DNA of 64,000 bases from Nakamurella silvestris (GTDB lineage: Bacteria > Actinomycetota > Actinomycetes > Mycobacteriales > Nakamurellaceae): assembly GCA_003576535.1 (NCBI GenBank), contig QXCQ01000047.1:206-64205 (forward strand), read 5' to 3'. The translations under genes and the position numbers were made by a program. How positions within the stretch are numbered: position 1 is the stretch's first letter; the number at the start of each line of letters is the position of its first letter. Below the pieces are notes generated by a model. That model ran no database searches. It saw only the letters and a list, made by a program, of their open reading frames with translations, and was not told the origin of the DNA. Of this stretch, positions 9,304 to 18,004 are shown piece after piece.

Positions 9304-9912
9304 ATGCACATCCGAGACGCCATGGTTCATCCGGTCGTCACCGTCCGCGCCGACGCCCCGGTCGGAGAGGCTGCACAGAGCTTGGTGCGCAACGGGTTCA
9401 CCGCCCTCCCGGTGACCGACGACGACGGGAGTCTCATCGGCATCGTCACCGAAGCAGACCTGCTCACCGACACACTCGCAGGCCCACGGGCCGGGTCCGA
9501 GCACCGGCACAGGGCTGGACCGGCGAAGACCGTCGGACAGGTCATGACCACCCCCGTGGAGTCGCTGACGCCTGGGGCGGCCGCTGTGGACGCGGCACGG
9601 ATGATGCTCGACGAAAGAATCCGTTGCCTGCCCGTCGTCGATGGACGTTCGATCGTCGGCATCGTGACCCGCAGGGATCTGCTCAGGGTCGGTCTCACGC
9701 GCCAGGACGCTCTCCTGGCGGACGCGGTGCAGAAACAGTTGGCCGCCTTCGCCGACTCGAACCGCTGGACCGTGTACGTTCGCGCCGGGGTGGTGAAAAT
9801 CGAGGACTATGTCGACAACCCGGCGGACCGGGTCGTCGCCAAGCGTCTCGCCGAATCGGTACCCGGTGTGGCCGAAGTCCTGGTCACCCATTGCACACCG
9901 GATCCGTTCTAG
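9304..9912 (+). CDS. CBS-pair protein with C-terminal BON-like domain
   Basis: The 202-residue soluble protein has two CBS domains (about 1-60 and 75-135, with VGEAAQSLVRNGFTALPV and AARMMLDERIRCLPVV as their core helices and strands). A C-terminal BON-like segment follows (about 145-200; VYVRAGVVKIEDYV and AKRLAESVPGVAEV). CBS pairs sense adenosine nucleotides. The closest known role is the hypoxia-response CBS proteins of actinobacteria such as Hrp1, though Hrp1 itself lacks the BON-like tail. The ATG at 9304 follows GAGGAG by about seven bases. The gene is divergent from the nitroreductase, with DosR-box-like motifs between them. Confidence 0.8.
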   Translation: MHIRDAMVHPVVTVRADAPVGEAAQSLVRNGFTALPVTDDDGSLIGIVTEADLLTDTLAGPRAGSEHRHRAGPAKTVGQVMTTPVESLTPGAAAVDAARMMLDERIRCLPVVDGRSIVGIVTRRDLLRVGLTRQDALLADAVQKQLAAFADSNRWTVYVRAGVVKIEDYVDNPADRVVAKRLAESVPGVAEVLVTHCTPDPF

Positions 9913-9966
9913 CCGTTGCCGGCCCGAAGGGGTTTCCGGCGATCGGTCACCCGTCCGTCGGCAAGG

Positions 9967-11490
9967 TCATCGGGAAGGTCCCGCCGCCTCGGGTGAGCCC
10001 GGTGACGTGGTGCCGAGCGGCAGGACCACGCGGAAGGCCGTGCGACCGGGTTCGCTCTGGACGGTGATGGTGCCGTCGTCCGCGGTGACCAGGGCATGGG
10101 CGATCGCCAACCCGAGACCGGTTCCGCCGGTGCTGGCGCGCGCGCTGTCCCCGCGGCTGAAACGGTCGAAGACCGTTCGGCGGATCTCATCGGGGATCCC
10201 GGGCCCGTCGTCGATCACCTCGAGCACGGCCTCGCCGTGTTCCGGTGGGGGCAGGTGGATCCGGACCTTCGTTCCACTCGGCGTGTGCAGGCGGGCATTG
10301 GCGAGCAGGTTGGCCAGCACCTGGTGCAGATGCTGTTCGTTGCCCGTCACTGTGACGGGATCCTCGGGCAGATCAAGATGCCAGTGGTGGTCCGGTCCGG
10401 CGACGGCTGCATCGGACACCGCTTCGACCGTGAGCCTGGACAGATCGACCGCTGCCAGTTCCGCCGGTGTGCCGGTGTCGAGGCGGGCCAACAGCAGAAG
10501 ATCTTCGACGAGTACCGACATCCGTGCGGTGTGGACGGCGATTCGTTCCAGGGAATCACGCACCTCGGACGGAAGGTCCGTGTCCGGCCGGTCGAGGGCG
10601 AGGTCGGTGTGGCTGCGGATCACCGACAGGGGGGTGCGGAGTTCGTGGCTGGCATCGGCGACGAACTGGCGGAGTTGGGCCTCCGTGTGGTTCCGGGCGG
10701 CGATCGACACCCCCAAGTGCTGGATCATCTTCTCGAAAGCAGCGGTCACCTGGCCGATCTCGGTCGACGGTGGGGCGGTGGGCAGGTGTACCGGGACGTT
10801 CATGTGTCCGCTCGACAGCGGCATGGCCGCAACATGCAATGCCGAATCGGCCACCCTGTTCAACGGACGCAAGGTCAACCGGACCGAGAGCGCTGCCACC
10901 AGCGCTCCGACCGCCAGAACACCGAGGAAGACGATGATCTCGATGATGAGCAGCCGCTCCAGGGTGTCCTCGACCGGATGGAGCGGCAGCCCGGTCAGTT
11001 GAACGTCTCCGTCCCGGCCGGCGATGGCCTGCACCCGGTAGCTCCCCAGCGCCGACAGGGTGATCGACACCGGCCCGCCGTTGACCGGGACACCGGCGAG
11101 CACGGCCTGGTCGGCATCGTCGAAGGTGAGGATCCTGTTGGTGCCGTCGCTTTCGAGCACGGCCCCCTGTTGAACCTTACCGTTCACCAGTCGGACGCCG
11201 AGGGTCCCGACCGACTGTCCTGCCGGTTGGTTGTCGGCGTCCCCGTCCTGTCCACCAGGGTTGTTCCGGCCGTGCTCCAGACTGATCGCGTAGCGCCCAC
11301 CGGCGTCGTCGATCTGCTGGTCCAGGCGATCGGTGAGGAAGGACCGCAGGGAGAGGGTGGTGGCGATCCCGACCACGACGCAGGCGACGAACAGCAGGGT
11401 GACCACGCCGGCGGTCAGCCGGAATCGTAAGGTCCGCCGGTCCCACCAGGAGCCGACCGGGGCGACACCGGGCGTGACCGTCGGGGTCAT
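9967..11490 (-). CDS. Sensor histidine kinase (OmpR-partner type)
   Basis: The 507-residue kinase has a first membrane helix at about 24-47, an extracytoplasmic sensor loop of roughly 130 residues, and a second helix at about 182-205. HAMP, HisKA (FVADASHELRTPLS, phospho-acceptor His near 285) and HATPase domains follow, with N-box NLLANARLH and G-boxes DDGPGIP and GTGLGLAI. Its ATG overlaps the stop of the response regulator by four bases, so the pair is co-translated. The signal is unknown. Divergent genes encode a flavocytochrome, an FMN protein and ApbE, so a redox or envelope signal would fit, but this is inference. Confidence 0.9.
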   Translation of the reverse strand: MTPTVTPGVAPVGSWWDRRTLRFRLTAGVVTLLFVACVVVGIATTLSLRSFLTDRLDQQIDDAGGRYAISLEHGRNNPGGQDGDADNQPAGQSVGTLGVRLVNGKVQQGAVLESDGTNRILTFDDADQAVLAGVPVNGGPVSITLSALGSYRVQAIAGRDGDVQLTGLPLHPVEDTLERLLIIEIIVFLGVLAVGALVAALSVRLTLRPLNRVADSALHVAAMPLSSGHMNVPVHLPTAPPSTEIGQVTAAFEKMIQHLGVSIAARNHTEAQLRQFVADASHELRTPLSVIRSHTDLALDRPDTDLPSEVRDSLERIAVHTARMSVLVEDLLLLARLDTGTPAELAAVDLSRLTVEAVSDAAVAGPDHHWHLDLPEDPVTVTGNEQHLHQVLANLLANARLHTPSGTKVRIHLPPPEHGEAVLEVIDDGPGIPDEIRRTVFDRFSRGDSARASTGGTGLGLAIAHALVTADDGTITVQSEPGRTAFRVVLPLGTTSPGSPEAAGPSR

Positions 11491-12239
11491 GCCTGGGACC
11501 GCAGCATGTACCCCAGACCGCGGACGGTCTGGATGAGCGGCTCCCGACCGGCATCGATCTTTTTGCGCAGGTAGCTGATGTACAGCTCCACCACGTGAGC
11601 CTGGCCGCCGAAGTCGTACTGCCAGACATGGTCCAGGATCTGAGCTTTGGACAGGACACGCTCGGGATTGCGGGTCAGGTACCGCAGGAGCTCGAATTCG
11701 GTGGTGGTCAGGGCGATCGGTGTACCGTCCCGGTGCACGGTGCGGGAATCCTCGTCGATCGTCAGGTCGGCATAGGAGATCTCCGGGGATCGAGTGGTGT
11801 CGGTTGATCCCGGATCCGGCAACCGACTGGTGCGTCGCAACAGTCCACGCAGCCGGGCGACCACCTCTTCGATGCTGAACGGTTTCGCGACGTAGTCGTC
11901 CCCACCGGCGGTGATGCCGGCGATCCGTTCGTCCACCGAATCGCGGGCGGTCAGGAAAAGGACGAGGGCCGCCGGGTTGATCGCCCTGATCCGCCGGAGC
12001 ACCTCCAGGCCGTCGAAATCGGGCAGCATCATGTCCAGGACCACCAGGTCCGGTTGGTGTCGACGGAACTGCCTCACGGCGGCAAGACCGGTGGTCGCGG
12101 TGATCGCCTCCCACCCCTGCCGGGTGATCACCTTGCCAAGAACGGAAACGAGGTCGTTCTCGTCGTCGACGATCAGCACCCGGATCGGCGCTGCTGCGAG
12201 ATCGTCGTCGGGCTGCGTGGGGGCGGGTGGGTCGTTCAC
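11487..12239 (-). CDS. OmpR/PhoB-family response regulator
   Basis: This 250-residue regulator has a receiver domain (about 18-135) with acidic residues in VDDEND, the phosphorylation site Asp69 in VVLDMMLPD and the switch Lys in KPF. A winged-helix DNA-binding domain follows (about 150-248; TTTEFELLRYLTRNPERVLSKAQILDHVW and the terminal RGLGYML). It is the first gene of the two-component operon. An 11-bp direct repeat in the upstream divergent region is the likely binding site for itself and for the flavocytochrome cluster. Confidence 0.92.
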   Translation of the reverse strand: MNDPPAPTQPDDDLAAAPIRVLIVDDENDLVSVLGKVITRQGWEAITATTGLAAVRQFRRHQPDLVVLDMMLPDFDGLEVLRRIRAINPAALVLFLTARDSVDERIAGITAGGDDYVAKPFSIEEVVARLRGLLRRTSRLPDPGSTDTTRSPEISYADLTIDEDSRTVHRDGTPIALTTTEFELLRYLTRNPERVLSKAQILDHVWQYDFGGQAHVVELYISYLRKKIDAGREPLIQTVRGLGYMLRSQA

Positions 12240-12291
12240 CTCTCAACAATGCCCCCGCCCGGGCCCGGCAGCGCCCTGAAACGGCGTGGTT

Positions 12292-12312
12292 TTCCTCTGA
12301 ACTTCCTCTGAA
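12292..12312 (-). promoter_or_regulatory. 11-bp direct repeat, likely response-regulator operator
   Basis: On the minus strand TTCAGAGGAA occurs twice with an 11-base period (12303-12312 and 12292-12301), and a partial TTTCAGGG copy follows further downstream. OmpR-type regulators bind such head-to-tail repeats. It lies 53 bases before the response-regulator start, inside the divergent region shared with the flavocytochrome gene. Confidence 0.55.
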
Positions 12313-12484
12313 ACTCCCCGCCTCCGGGCGGTGGGCGGTACCCGCTCATGACCCGGACCAGGGCAAACGCCGAGGAGGAGGCGGAGGTCGCCGATGTGGT
12401 CCAGCACGTTGAGAGGGTTCTCAGAGGTCGCGAGACCACGCTGTGTCGAGCCGGACGAACCGGCGACCGACACGAGGAGACAAC

Positions 12485-13930
12485 GTGACCACGACTGCGA
12501 TGCGCCCATCGGCTCGGGGCCGGACCGGAACCGTCGGACGTTCGGCATCGGTCCGTCGCCGACTGAAGTTCCAGGGCGACCTGCTCGGCACCGCGGGTAC
12601 GGCCGTCGTGGTGGGCTCGATCGCCCTGTGGACCAACGGCGGCGGGATCCACACCATGGCGGCCCTGGGCGGGGTGGCGACGTCGTTGGGACGCCTCACC
12701 GGCCTGGTGGCCTCGGCCATGCTCCTGTTGCAGGTCCTGATGATGGCACGGATCCCGTGGGTCGAGCGGGTCTGGGGGCAGGACCAGCTGGCCCGGCGGC
12801 ATCGTTGGATCGGGTTCGGCTCCTTCAACCTGATGATCGCCCACATCGTGCTGATCACCATCGGCTACGCGCAGGCTGCCGGTGTGAACATCCTCGGCCA
12901 GGCCTGGGATCTCGTGATCAACTATCCCGGGATGCTGTTGGCCACTGCCGGTACGGTTGCCATCCTCCTTGTCGCGTTCTCCTCCATGAAACGGGCCCGG
13001 CGGAAGTTGCGGTACGAGTCCTGGCACCTGCTGCACCTCTACGCCTACGTGGGGGTGGGACTGGCTCTGCCGCATCAGTTGTGGACCGGGAAGGACTTCC
13101 TGTCCTCGACCTTCGCCACGGTCTTCTGGTGGACCCTGTGGGCCGCCGCGGCCGGCGCGATCCTGATCTTCCGGGTCGGCCTGCCGATCGTGCGGAGCCT
13201 GCGGCACCGCATCGTCGTCAGCGCCGTCGTCCCGGAGAGCCCCGGGGTGTGGTCGGTGGTGATGACCGGCCGCCGCCTGGACCGGCTGGGTCTGCAGGCG
13301 GGTCAGTTCTGCCAGTGGCGATTCCTCTCGGGAAAGGGGTGGACGCGGGCGCATCCGTACTCGGTCTCGGCCGACCCCACGGCCGACCGGATCCGCATCA
13401 CCATCAAGGTTCTCGGTGACGGCAGCGCCGTCGCGCCGTCGCTGCCCGTGGGCACGAGGGTCGTCATCGAGGGGCCGTACGGTGTGATGACCGCCGATCG
13501 GCGGAACCGGCGTGACGTGCTGATGATCGGGGCGGGGATCGGGATCACCCCGATGCGTGCCCTGGCCGAGCGGATCGTCCGGGAGGAGCCCAGCGAGGAC
13601 CTCGGAACCCGCAGACCTCCTCAAGTGACCGTACTGCACCGCATTCCGAACTGGGCCGACGGAACCTTCGCCGAGGAGTTCAACCAACTGTCGGCGTGGT
13701 CGAACCTGCGGGTGGTTCCCCTGGTCGGCCATCGGGTCCCGGGTGGCTCCTTCTTCCCGGGGCCGGAACGGGTGGACCCGGTCTGGGCTCTGACCTCCCT
13801 CGTCCCCGACGTGGCCGATCGTGAGGTCTACCTCTGCGGACCCAGGCCGTTCATGACGCAGGTGCGCACCACGCTCGGTGCCGCCGGGGTGGATCCGGCG
13901 AACATCCATGCCGAGGAATTCGGCTGGTGA
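12485..13930 (+). CDS. Ferric-reductase-like flavocytochrome with FAD/NAD(P)-binding domain
   Basis: The 481-residue protein has about six membrane helices (residues about 35-240) of the ferric-reductase-like fold, with paired His residues for heme in helices containing RRHRWIGFGSFNLMIAHIV and WHLLHLYAYVGVGLALPHQLW. A soluble FAD/NAD(P)-binding module follows, with HPYSVS for flavin, GAGIGITPMRAL for nucleotide and a C-terminal YLCGPRPFM. It probably moves electrons from NAD(P)H through heme across the membrane. The start is the GTG at 12485, preceded by GAGGAGA; an in-frame ATG at 12443 lacks a site. It leads the FMN-protein and apbE genes. Confidence 0.87.
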   Translation: MTTTAMRPSARGRTGTVGRSASVRRRLKFQGDLLGTAGTAVVVGSIALWTNGGGIHTMAALGGVATSLGRLTGLVASAMLLLQVLMMARIPWVERVWGQDQLARRHRWIGFGSFNLMIAHIVLITIGYAQAAGVNILGQAWDLVINYPGMLLATAGTVAILLVAFSSMKRARRKLRYESWHLLHLYAYVGVGLALPHQLWTGKDFLSSTFATVFWWTLWAAAAGAILIFRVGLPIVRSLRHRIVVSAVVPESPGVWSVVMTGRRLDRLGLQAGQFCQWRFLSGKGWTRAHPYSVSADPTADRIRITIKVLGDGSAVAPSLPVGTRVVIEGPYGVMTADRRNRRDVLMIGAGIGITPMRALAERIVREEPSEDLGTRRPPQVTVLHRIPNWADGTFAEEFNQLSAWSNLRVVPLVGHRVPGGSFFPGPERVDPVWALTSLVPDVADREVYLCGPRPFMTQVRTTLGAAGVDPANIHAEEFGW

Positions 13931-13994
13931 CCGTCGTCCGCATTGCCGTCATCGCCCGTTCGAGCAACCTCCGAGCAGATGGATCTGAAATGCC

Positions 13995-14579
13995 ATGAGA
14001 AGAATCAGCTTCGCCATCGTCAGCACACTCGCTGCCCTCGTCCTGCTGTTCTCCTACAAGACCAGCGGGCCGGGCACGGCGACGGCCGAGAGCTCGTCCG
14101 TCGCCCACATCGTTTCGGGCCCATCCGCCGGCGCATCGCAGAGCGGAACCACATCGTCCGCCACGCCGAGCAGTGGGACCACCGCGGCCGCGCCACCGGA
14201 TCCGGCGGCCAGCACATCGTCGGCGAAGGGCACCACGAGAGCGAAGTCACCCACGTCCTCTACCCCCGGCACCAGCCAGGCACCGGCGTCCACGGCCCCC
14301 GTCGTCGTCGACGGTTCCGCCGTCAACACCCAGTACGGGCCCGTGCAGGTGGAGGTCACGATCACGGGCGGAAAGATCACGTCGGTGCAGGCGATCGACT
14401 ACCCGAACGGCAACGGCCGGGATGCGCAGATCAACAGTTACGCGGTGCCTCAGCTGGAGTCGCAGGCGGTGTCGGCGCAGAGCGCGAAGATCGACGGCGT
14501 CAGCGGCGCGACCTACACCAGCGAGGGATTCGTCCAGTCGTTGCAGTCCGCGCTCGACGCGGCGAACTTCGGTGGTTGA
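13995..14579 (+). CDS. Exported FMN-binding domain protein
   Basis: The 194-residue protein has an N-terminal membrane anchor or signal segment (about 4-22), a Ser/Thr/Ala/Pro-rich linker (about 30-100) and a C-terminal FMN_bind domain. The domain contains DGVSGATYTSEGF, whose SGAT-type motif carries the Thr to which ApbE attaches FMN covalently. It is expected to sit outside the membrane as an electron carrier fed by the preceding flavocytochrome. The gene is 64 bases after the flavocytochrome, and its last codons contain the ribosome-binding site of apbE. The Shine-Dalgarno for its own ATG is weak. Confidence 0.85.
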   Translation: MRRISFAIVSTLAALVLLFSYKTSGPGTATAESSSVAHIVSGPSAGASQSGTTSSATPSSGTTAAAPPDPAASTSSAKGTTRAKSPTSSTPGTSQAPASTAPVVVDGSAVNTQYGPVQVEVTITGGKITSVQAIDYPNGNGRDAQINSYAVPQLESQAVSAQSAKIDGVSGATYTSEGFVQSLQSALDAANFGG

Positions 14580-14592
14580 GGTGATCAAGCCG

Positions 14593-15471
14593 ATGGAACG
14601 GCGTTGGGCCCGCAACCGGATGGTGATGGGCCTGCCGTTCTCGATCCACCTGCGGGGGCAATTCGAGCAGGCTGCGGCGGAGGCTGCCGTGGCGGAGGTC
14701 TGGCGGGAGCTCGAGGAGGTTGATCGGATCTTCAGCACCTACCGGGAGGATTCCGACATCAGCCTGATCAACGCCGGCCGGCTCACCCCCGATGGGGCCC
14801 ACCCGGAGGTATCGGTGGTCCTCGATCTCGCCGAACACGCCCGCCTGCTGACCGGTGGTGCCTTCGACGTCCGGTTCAGCGGCCTCCTCGATCCTTCCGG
14901 TGTGGTCAAGGGGTGGGCGGCCGAACGCGCGGCAGACCACCTCCTGAACCTGGGATGCGACTTCTACCTGAATGCCGGGGGCGACATCCTCGCCGCGGCA
15001 ACGGATCCGGCCCGGCCATGGGTCCTGGGAATCGAACATCCGACGGTGGCAGGAGCCTTGCTGGCCGTGGTGTCCCTGGGCAACGGTGCCCTGGCCACCT
15101 CAGGGTCCAATCATCGCGGTGATCACATCATCGACCCGGCCAGCGGTCTGCCGCAGACCCGGGTCCGCCAGGTGTCGGTGATCGGGCCGACCCTGCTCTG
15201 GGCCGACATTCTCGCGACCGCGGCGACAGTCGGGGGGCCCGATTCGATCCCCGCCGGGAACTGGTTGGCCGACCACGAGGCCTTGTTCGTCGGGGTGGAC
15301 GGAACTGTCTGTGCCACAACAGGTCTGACTGACTTACTGGCTGCGGGGCAGATTGCACCGGTCATCGACAGGATCATCCCGCCCAGTGGCGGGAAGGTTG
15401 CGACAGATGGCGTGACAGCCACTGGTGGCACGTTCCTCCGATGCGATTGGCTGGTAACAGGTCAGACGTGA
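14593..15471 (+). CDS. apbE: FAD:protein FMN transferase
   Basis: The 292-residue product is an ApbE flavin transferase, which splits FAD and links FMN to a Thr of exported proteins. Family signs are MGLPFSIHL near the start, FSTYREDSDISLIN, FDVRFSGLLDPSGVVKGWAAE, the glycine-rich NAGGDI and the C-terminal HIIDPASG with TLLWADILATA. The obvious substrate is the FMN_bind protein encoded immediately upstream. I prefer the ATG at 14593, since GAGGTG (14578-14583) is ideally spaced before it; GTG codons at 14572 and 14581 are alternatives that would overlap or abut the upstream stop codon. Confidence 0.9.
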   Translation: MERRWARNRMVMGLPFSIHLRGQFEQAAAEAAVAEVWRELEEVDRIFSTYREDSDISLINAGRLTPDGAHPEVSVVLDLAEHARLLTGGAFDVRFSGLLDPSGVVKGWAAERAADHLLNLGCDFYLNAGGDILAAATDPARPWVLGIEHPTVAGALLAVVSLGNGALATSGSNHRGDHIIDPASGLPQTRVRQVSVIGPTLLWADILATAATVGGPDSIPAGNWLADHEALFVGVDGTVCATTGLTDLLAAGQIAPVIDRIIPPSGGKVATDGVTATGGTFLRCDWLVTGQT

Positions 15472-15481
15472 GGAGAACAGG

Positions 15482-16273
15482 GTGAGTCGAACGGCAGACG
15501 GAAGTGCCGGTGACGCCGACTACGGAACGATCGGGCTCGGTTATGCCGAGTACCGCAGGCCTGAACCGGTGTTCCTTCGGGCGATCCTCGATGCTGTCGG
15601 CGATGCGCGGACGTTGGTGAACATCGGTGCCGGAGCGGGCTCGTACGAGCCGACCACTCTCGTCGTCACAGCGGTCGAGCCGAGCGTGTCGATGCGGGCC
15701 CAGCGCCCGAACCCCGTGGTACCTGCGGTGAATGCCGCTGCGGAGGATCTCCCGTTCGTCGACCGGAGCTTCGATGCGGCTTTGGCCTCGTTCACGGTCC
15801 ACCAGTGGAGTGATCTTGCTGCGGGACTGGGCGAGGCCCGGCGGGTGACCCGGGGGCCGGTTGTCGTTCTCACCTGCGACCCTGCCGAGCTTCACCATTC
15901 GTGGCTCGCGGAGTACGCCCCGGAGGTGATCGAGACCGAGGCGTCCCGGTACCCGAGTGTGGAGGACATCGCAGCGGGTTTGGGTGGTGAGGTGACGGTG
16001 ACCGCCCTGCCTATCCCGCTGAACTGCACCGACGGATTTTCCGAGGCCTACTACGGGCGCCCCGAGATGCTGCTCGACGCCGGCGCGCGTCGGGCGAACT
16101 CCGCCTGGAGCTTCGTCGGGCCGGACGTGGCCCGGCGCTTCGAGGAGAATCTTCGCGCGGACCTGGATTCGGGCACCTGGGACGCCCGGCACGGGCACCT
16201 GCGCAGCCAGAGCGAATACAACGGTTCCCTTCGCCTCGTCGTCGGTCGTCCGGACGTGCGATGTGGGACCTGA
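15482..16273 (+). CDS. Class I SAM-dependent methyltransferase
   Basis: This soluble 263-residue protein has a methyltransferase-11 type fold. The SAM motif appears as LVNIGAGAGSYEP (about 40-52), followed by an acidic contact in AVEPS, with LPFVDRSFDAALASFTVHQW as the post-motif core. A GTG start at 15482 follows GAGGAGAACAG. The gene is 10 bases behind apbE and may be read through from the flavin cluster, although nothing in the protein ties it to flavins. The methyl acceptor is unknown. Confidence 0.8.
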   Translation: MSRTADGSAGDADYGTIGLGYAEYRRPEPVFLRAILDAVGDARTLVNIGAGAGSYEPTTLVVTAVEPSVSMRAQRPNPVVPAVNAAAEDLPFVDRSFDAALASFTVHQWSDLAAGLGEARRVTRGPVVVLTCDPAELHHSWLAEYAPEVIETEASRYPSVEDIAAGLGGEVTVTALPIPLNCTDGFSEAYYGRPEMLLDAGARRANSAWSFVGPDVARRFEENLRADLDSGTWDARHGHLRSQSEYNGSLRLVVGRPDVRCGT

Positions 16274-16418
16274 GTGGTTGAGACATCACTGCCTGGGTCC
16301 CCAATCGTGCGAACGGTCCCAGGCGGCTGGCCCTTTCCGCTGGTCGCCCTGCAGGAGTTTGCCTCATCATCAACTAGGTTTGGCGATAGCAGGTGCGGCC
16401 AGGAGAGGCGACTGAGCA

Positions 16419-17876
16419 ATGACGGAGCCGGGAGCGGGGAGTCGATCGGCCGCGCTCCTGCAGGTGTACCGGCTGCTGAGCGGGATTCACGCCGAGCAGG
16501 ATCTGACCAACAAGATGCAGGCCGTTGTCGACGCGGTGGTCGACTCCGCGGGATTCGCCCTGGCCGCACTCAACACGGTACGTCCCACAGGCGATTTCGA
16601 GGTGGTCGCCGTCGCCGGGAGCGTCCAGGCGCGTGAGGATCTGCTCGGTGTGGTCATACCGGCCTCGACCTTCGACGAGGAGTTCGCAGCCTCGCAGGCC
16701 TGGGGTCGACTGCGATTCATACCCCATGACAGGGCGTCCAGCCCACAGGCCTGGTTCTGGGATCCGGAAATCGAGCCGGTGGAGGCCGCCGATGCCTGGC
16801 ACCCCTTGGACGCGTTGCTGGCACCGCTGCACAGCTCGGACGGCGTACTGATCGGCGTCCTCTCCGTCGACATGCCGAGGGACGGACGACGTCCCTCCGT
16901 GCAGCAACGGGGGTTGTTGGAGGTGCTGGCGACCGAGGCGGCCGTCGCACTCCACAACGGTATGTTGTCCGACCAGCTCCGAGAAAGTGAATCGATCTTC
17001 CGGCAGGCGTTCGACGGTTCGGGCAGCGGGATGGCGCTGATGGCCATCGAGGACGGTCGGTTCGGTCGATTCACCCGGGTCAACCCCGCGCTGTGTGCCG
17101 TGCTCGGATTCGAAGCGGAGTTCCTGCTGACAATGACCGATCAGGAGCTGACCCATGTCGACGACCAGGCCGACGAGGATGCCCTGGTCGGTGATCTGAT
17201 GGCAGGACGGATCGACAGCTACCGGCGGGAGAAACGCCTGCGGCATCACAACGGAGGTCACGTGTGGGTGGCAGTGACATCGACGATCACCCGGAACCGC
17301 GACGGGTCGCCCCGGACCGGCGTCAGCCAGATCGAGGACATCTCGGCCACGAGGATGGAGATGGAGGCCTTGCATTTCCTGGCCAGCCACGACGCGTTGA
17401 CCCAGCTACCGCACCGGTCGGCCGTGATCGCCAGGCTCACCGCCTCGGTGGGCCAGTCGCGCGCGACCGGTCGTCCGGGTGCGGTGATGTTCCTGGACGT
17501 CGACGATTTCAAGTTGATCAATGATCGGTTCGGTCACGCCACCGGGGACCAGGTGTTGGTGATGCTGGCCGATCGGATCCGGACAGCCGTCCGTGCCGAT
17601 GATCTCGTCGGCCGCCTGGGCGGGGACGAGTTCGTCGTCATCGCCGACGACCTGTCCCACGTCGAGGCCCGCGCTCTCGCCGAACGGATTCAGGCGATGG
17701 TGTCAGCCCCGTACCTCAGCCGGTCGATCGTACTTTCGGTGACGGTCAGTGTGGGGATCGCCGAGATCGGTTCCGATGGCCGGGATGCCGCTCAGATCCT
17801 GCGTGATGCCGACCACGCGATGTATCTCCAGAAGAAATCGGCCGCAGTACCGCAGGGGTCCTTGCCTCCGGAATGA
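16419..17876 (+). CDS. GAF-PAS-GGDEF diguanylate cyclase
   Basis: The 485-residue cytoplasmic protein has a GAF domain (about 10-185), a PAS domain (about 190-310, FRQAFDGSGSGMAL to GVSQIEDI) and a GGDEF domain (about 320-480). The active-site motif is intact as LGGDEFVVIAD, and DVDDFKLINDRFGH precedes it, so it should make cyclic di-GMP. There is no EAL domain and no membrane segment. The ATG follows AGGAGAGG. It is a stand-alone gene after the methyltransferase. Confidence 0.9.
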   Translation: MTEPGAGSRSAALLQVYRLLSGIHAEQDLTNKMQAVVDAVVDSAGFALAALNTVRPTGDFEVVAVAGSVQAREDLLGVVIPASTFDEEFAASQAWGRLRFIPHDRASSPQAWFWDPEIEPVEAADAWHPLDALLAPLHSSDGVLIGVLSVDMPRDGRRPSVQQRGLLEVLATEAAVALHNGMLSDQLRESESIFRQAFDGSGSGMALMAIEDGRFGRFTRVNPALCAVLGFEAEFLLTMTDQELTHVDDQADEDALVGDLMAGRIDSYRREKRLRHHNGGHVWVAVTSTITRNRDGSPRTGVSQIEDISATRMEMEALHFLASHDALTQLPHRSAVIARLTASVGQSRATGRPGAVMFLDVDDFKLINDRFGHATGDQVLVMLADRIRTAVRADDLVGRLGGDEFVVIADDLSHVEARALAERIQAMVSAPYLSRSIVLSVTVSVGIAEIGSDGRDAAQILRDADHAMYLQKKSAAVPQGSLPPE

Positions 17877-18004
17877 ACACCGCGGACGGCGGACGGAGCC
17901 CCTAGACTGTTGCCAACGTCGCGTGCCGATGACAGTCCGTGTCAGGCATGGAGGCGTCGAACCCGAAGGACAGCCGATGCCCACATCGCCCCCTTCGTCC
18001 TCGT

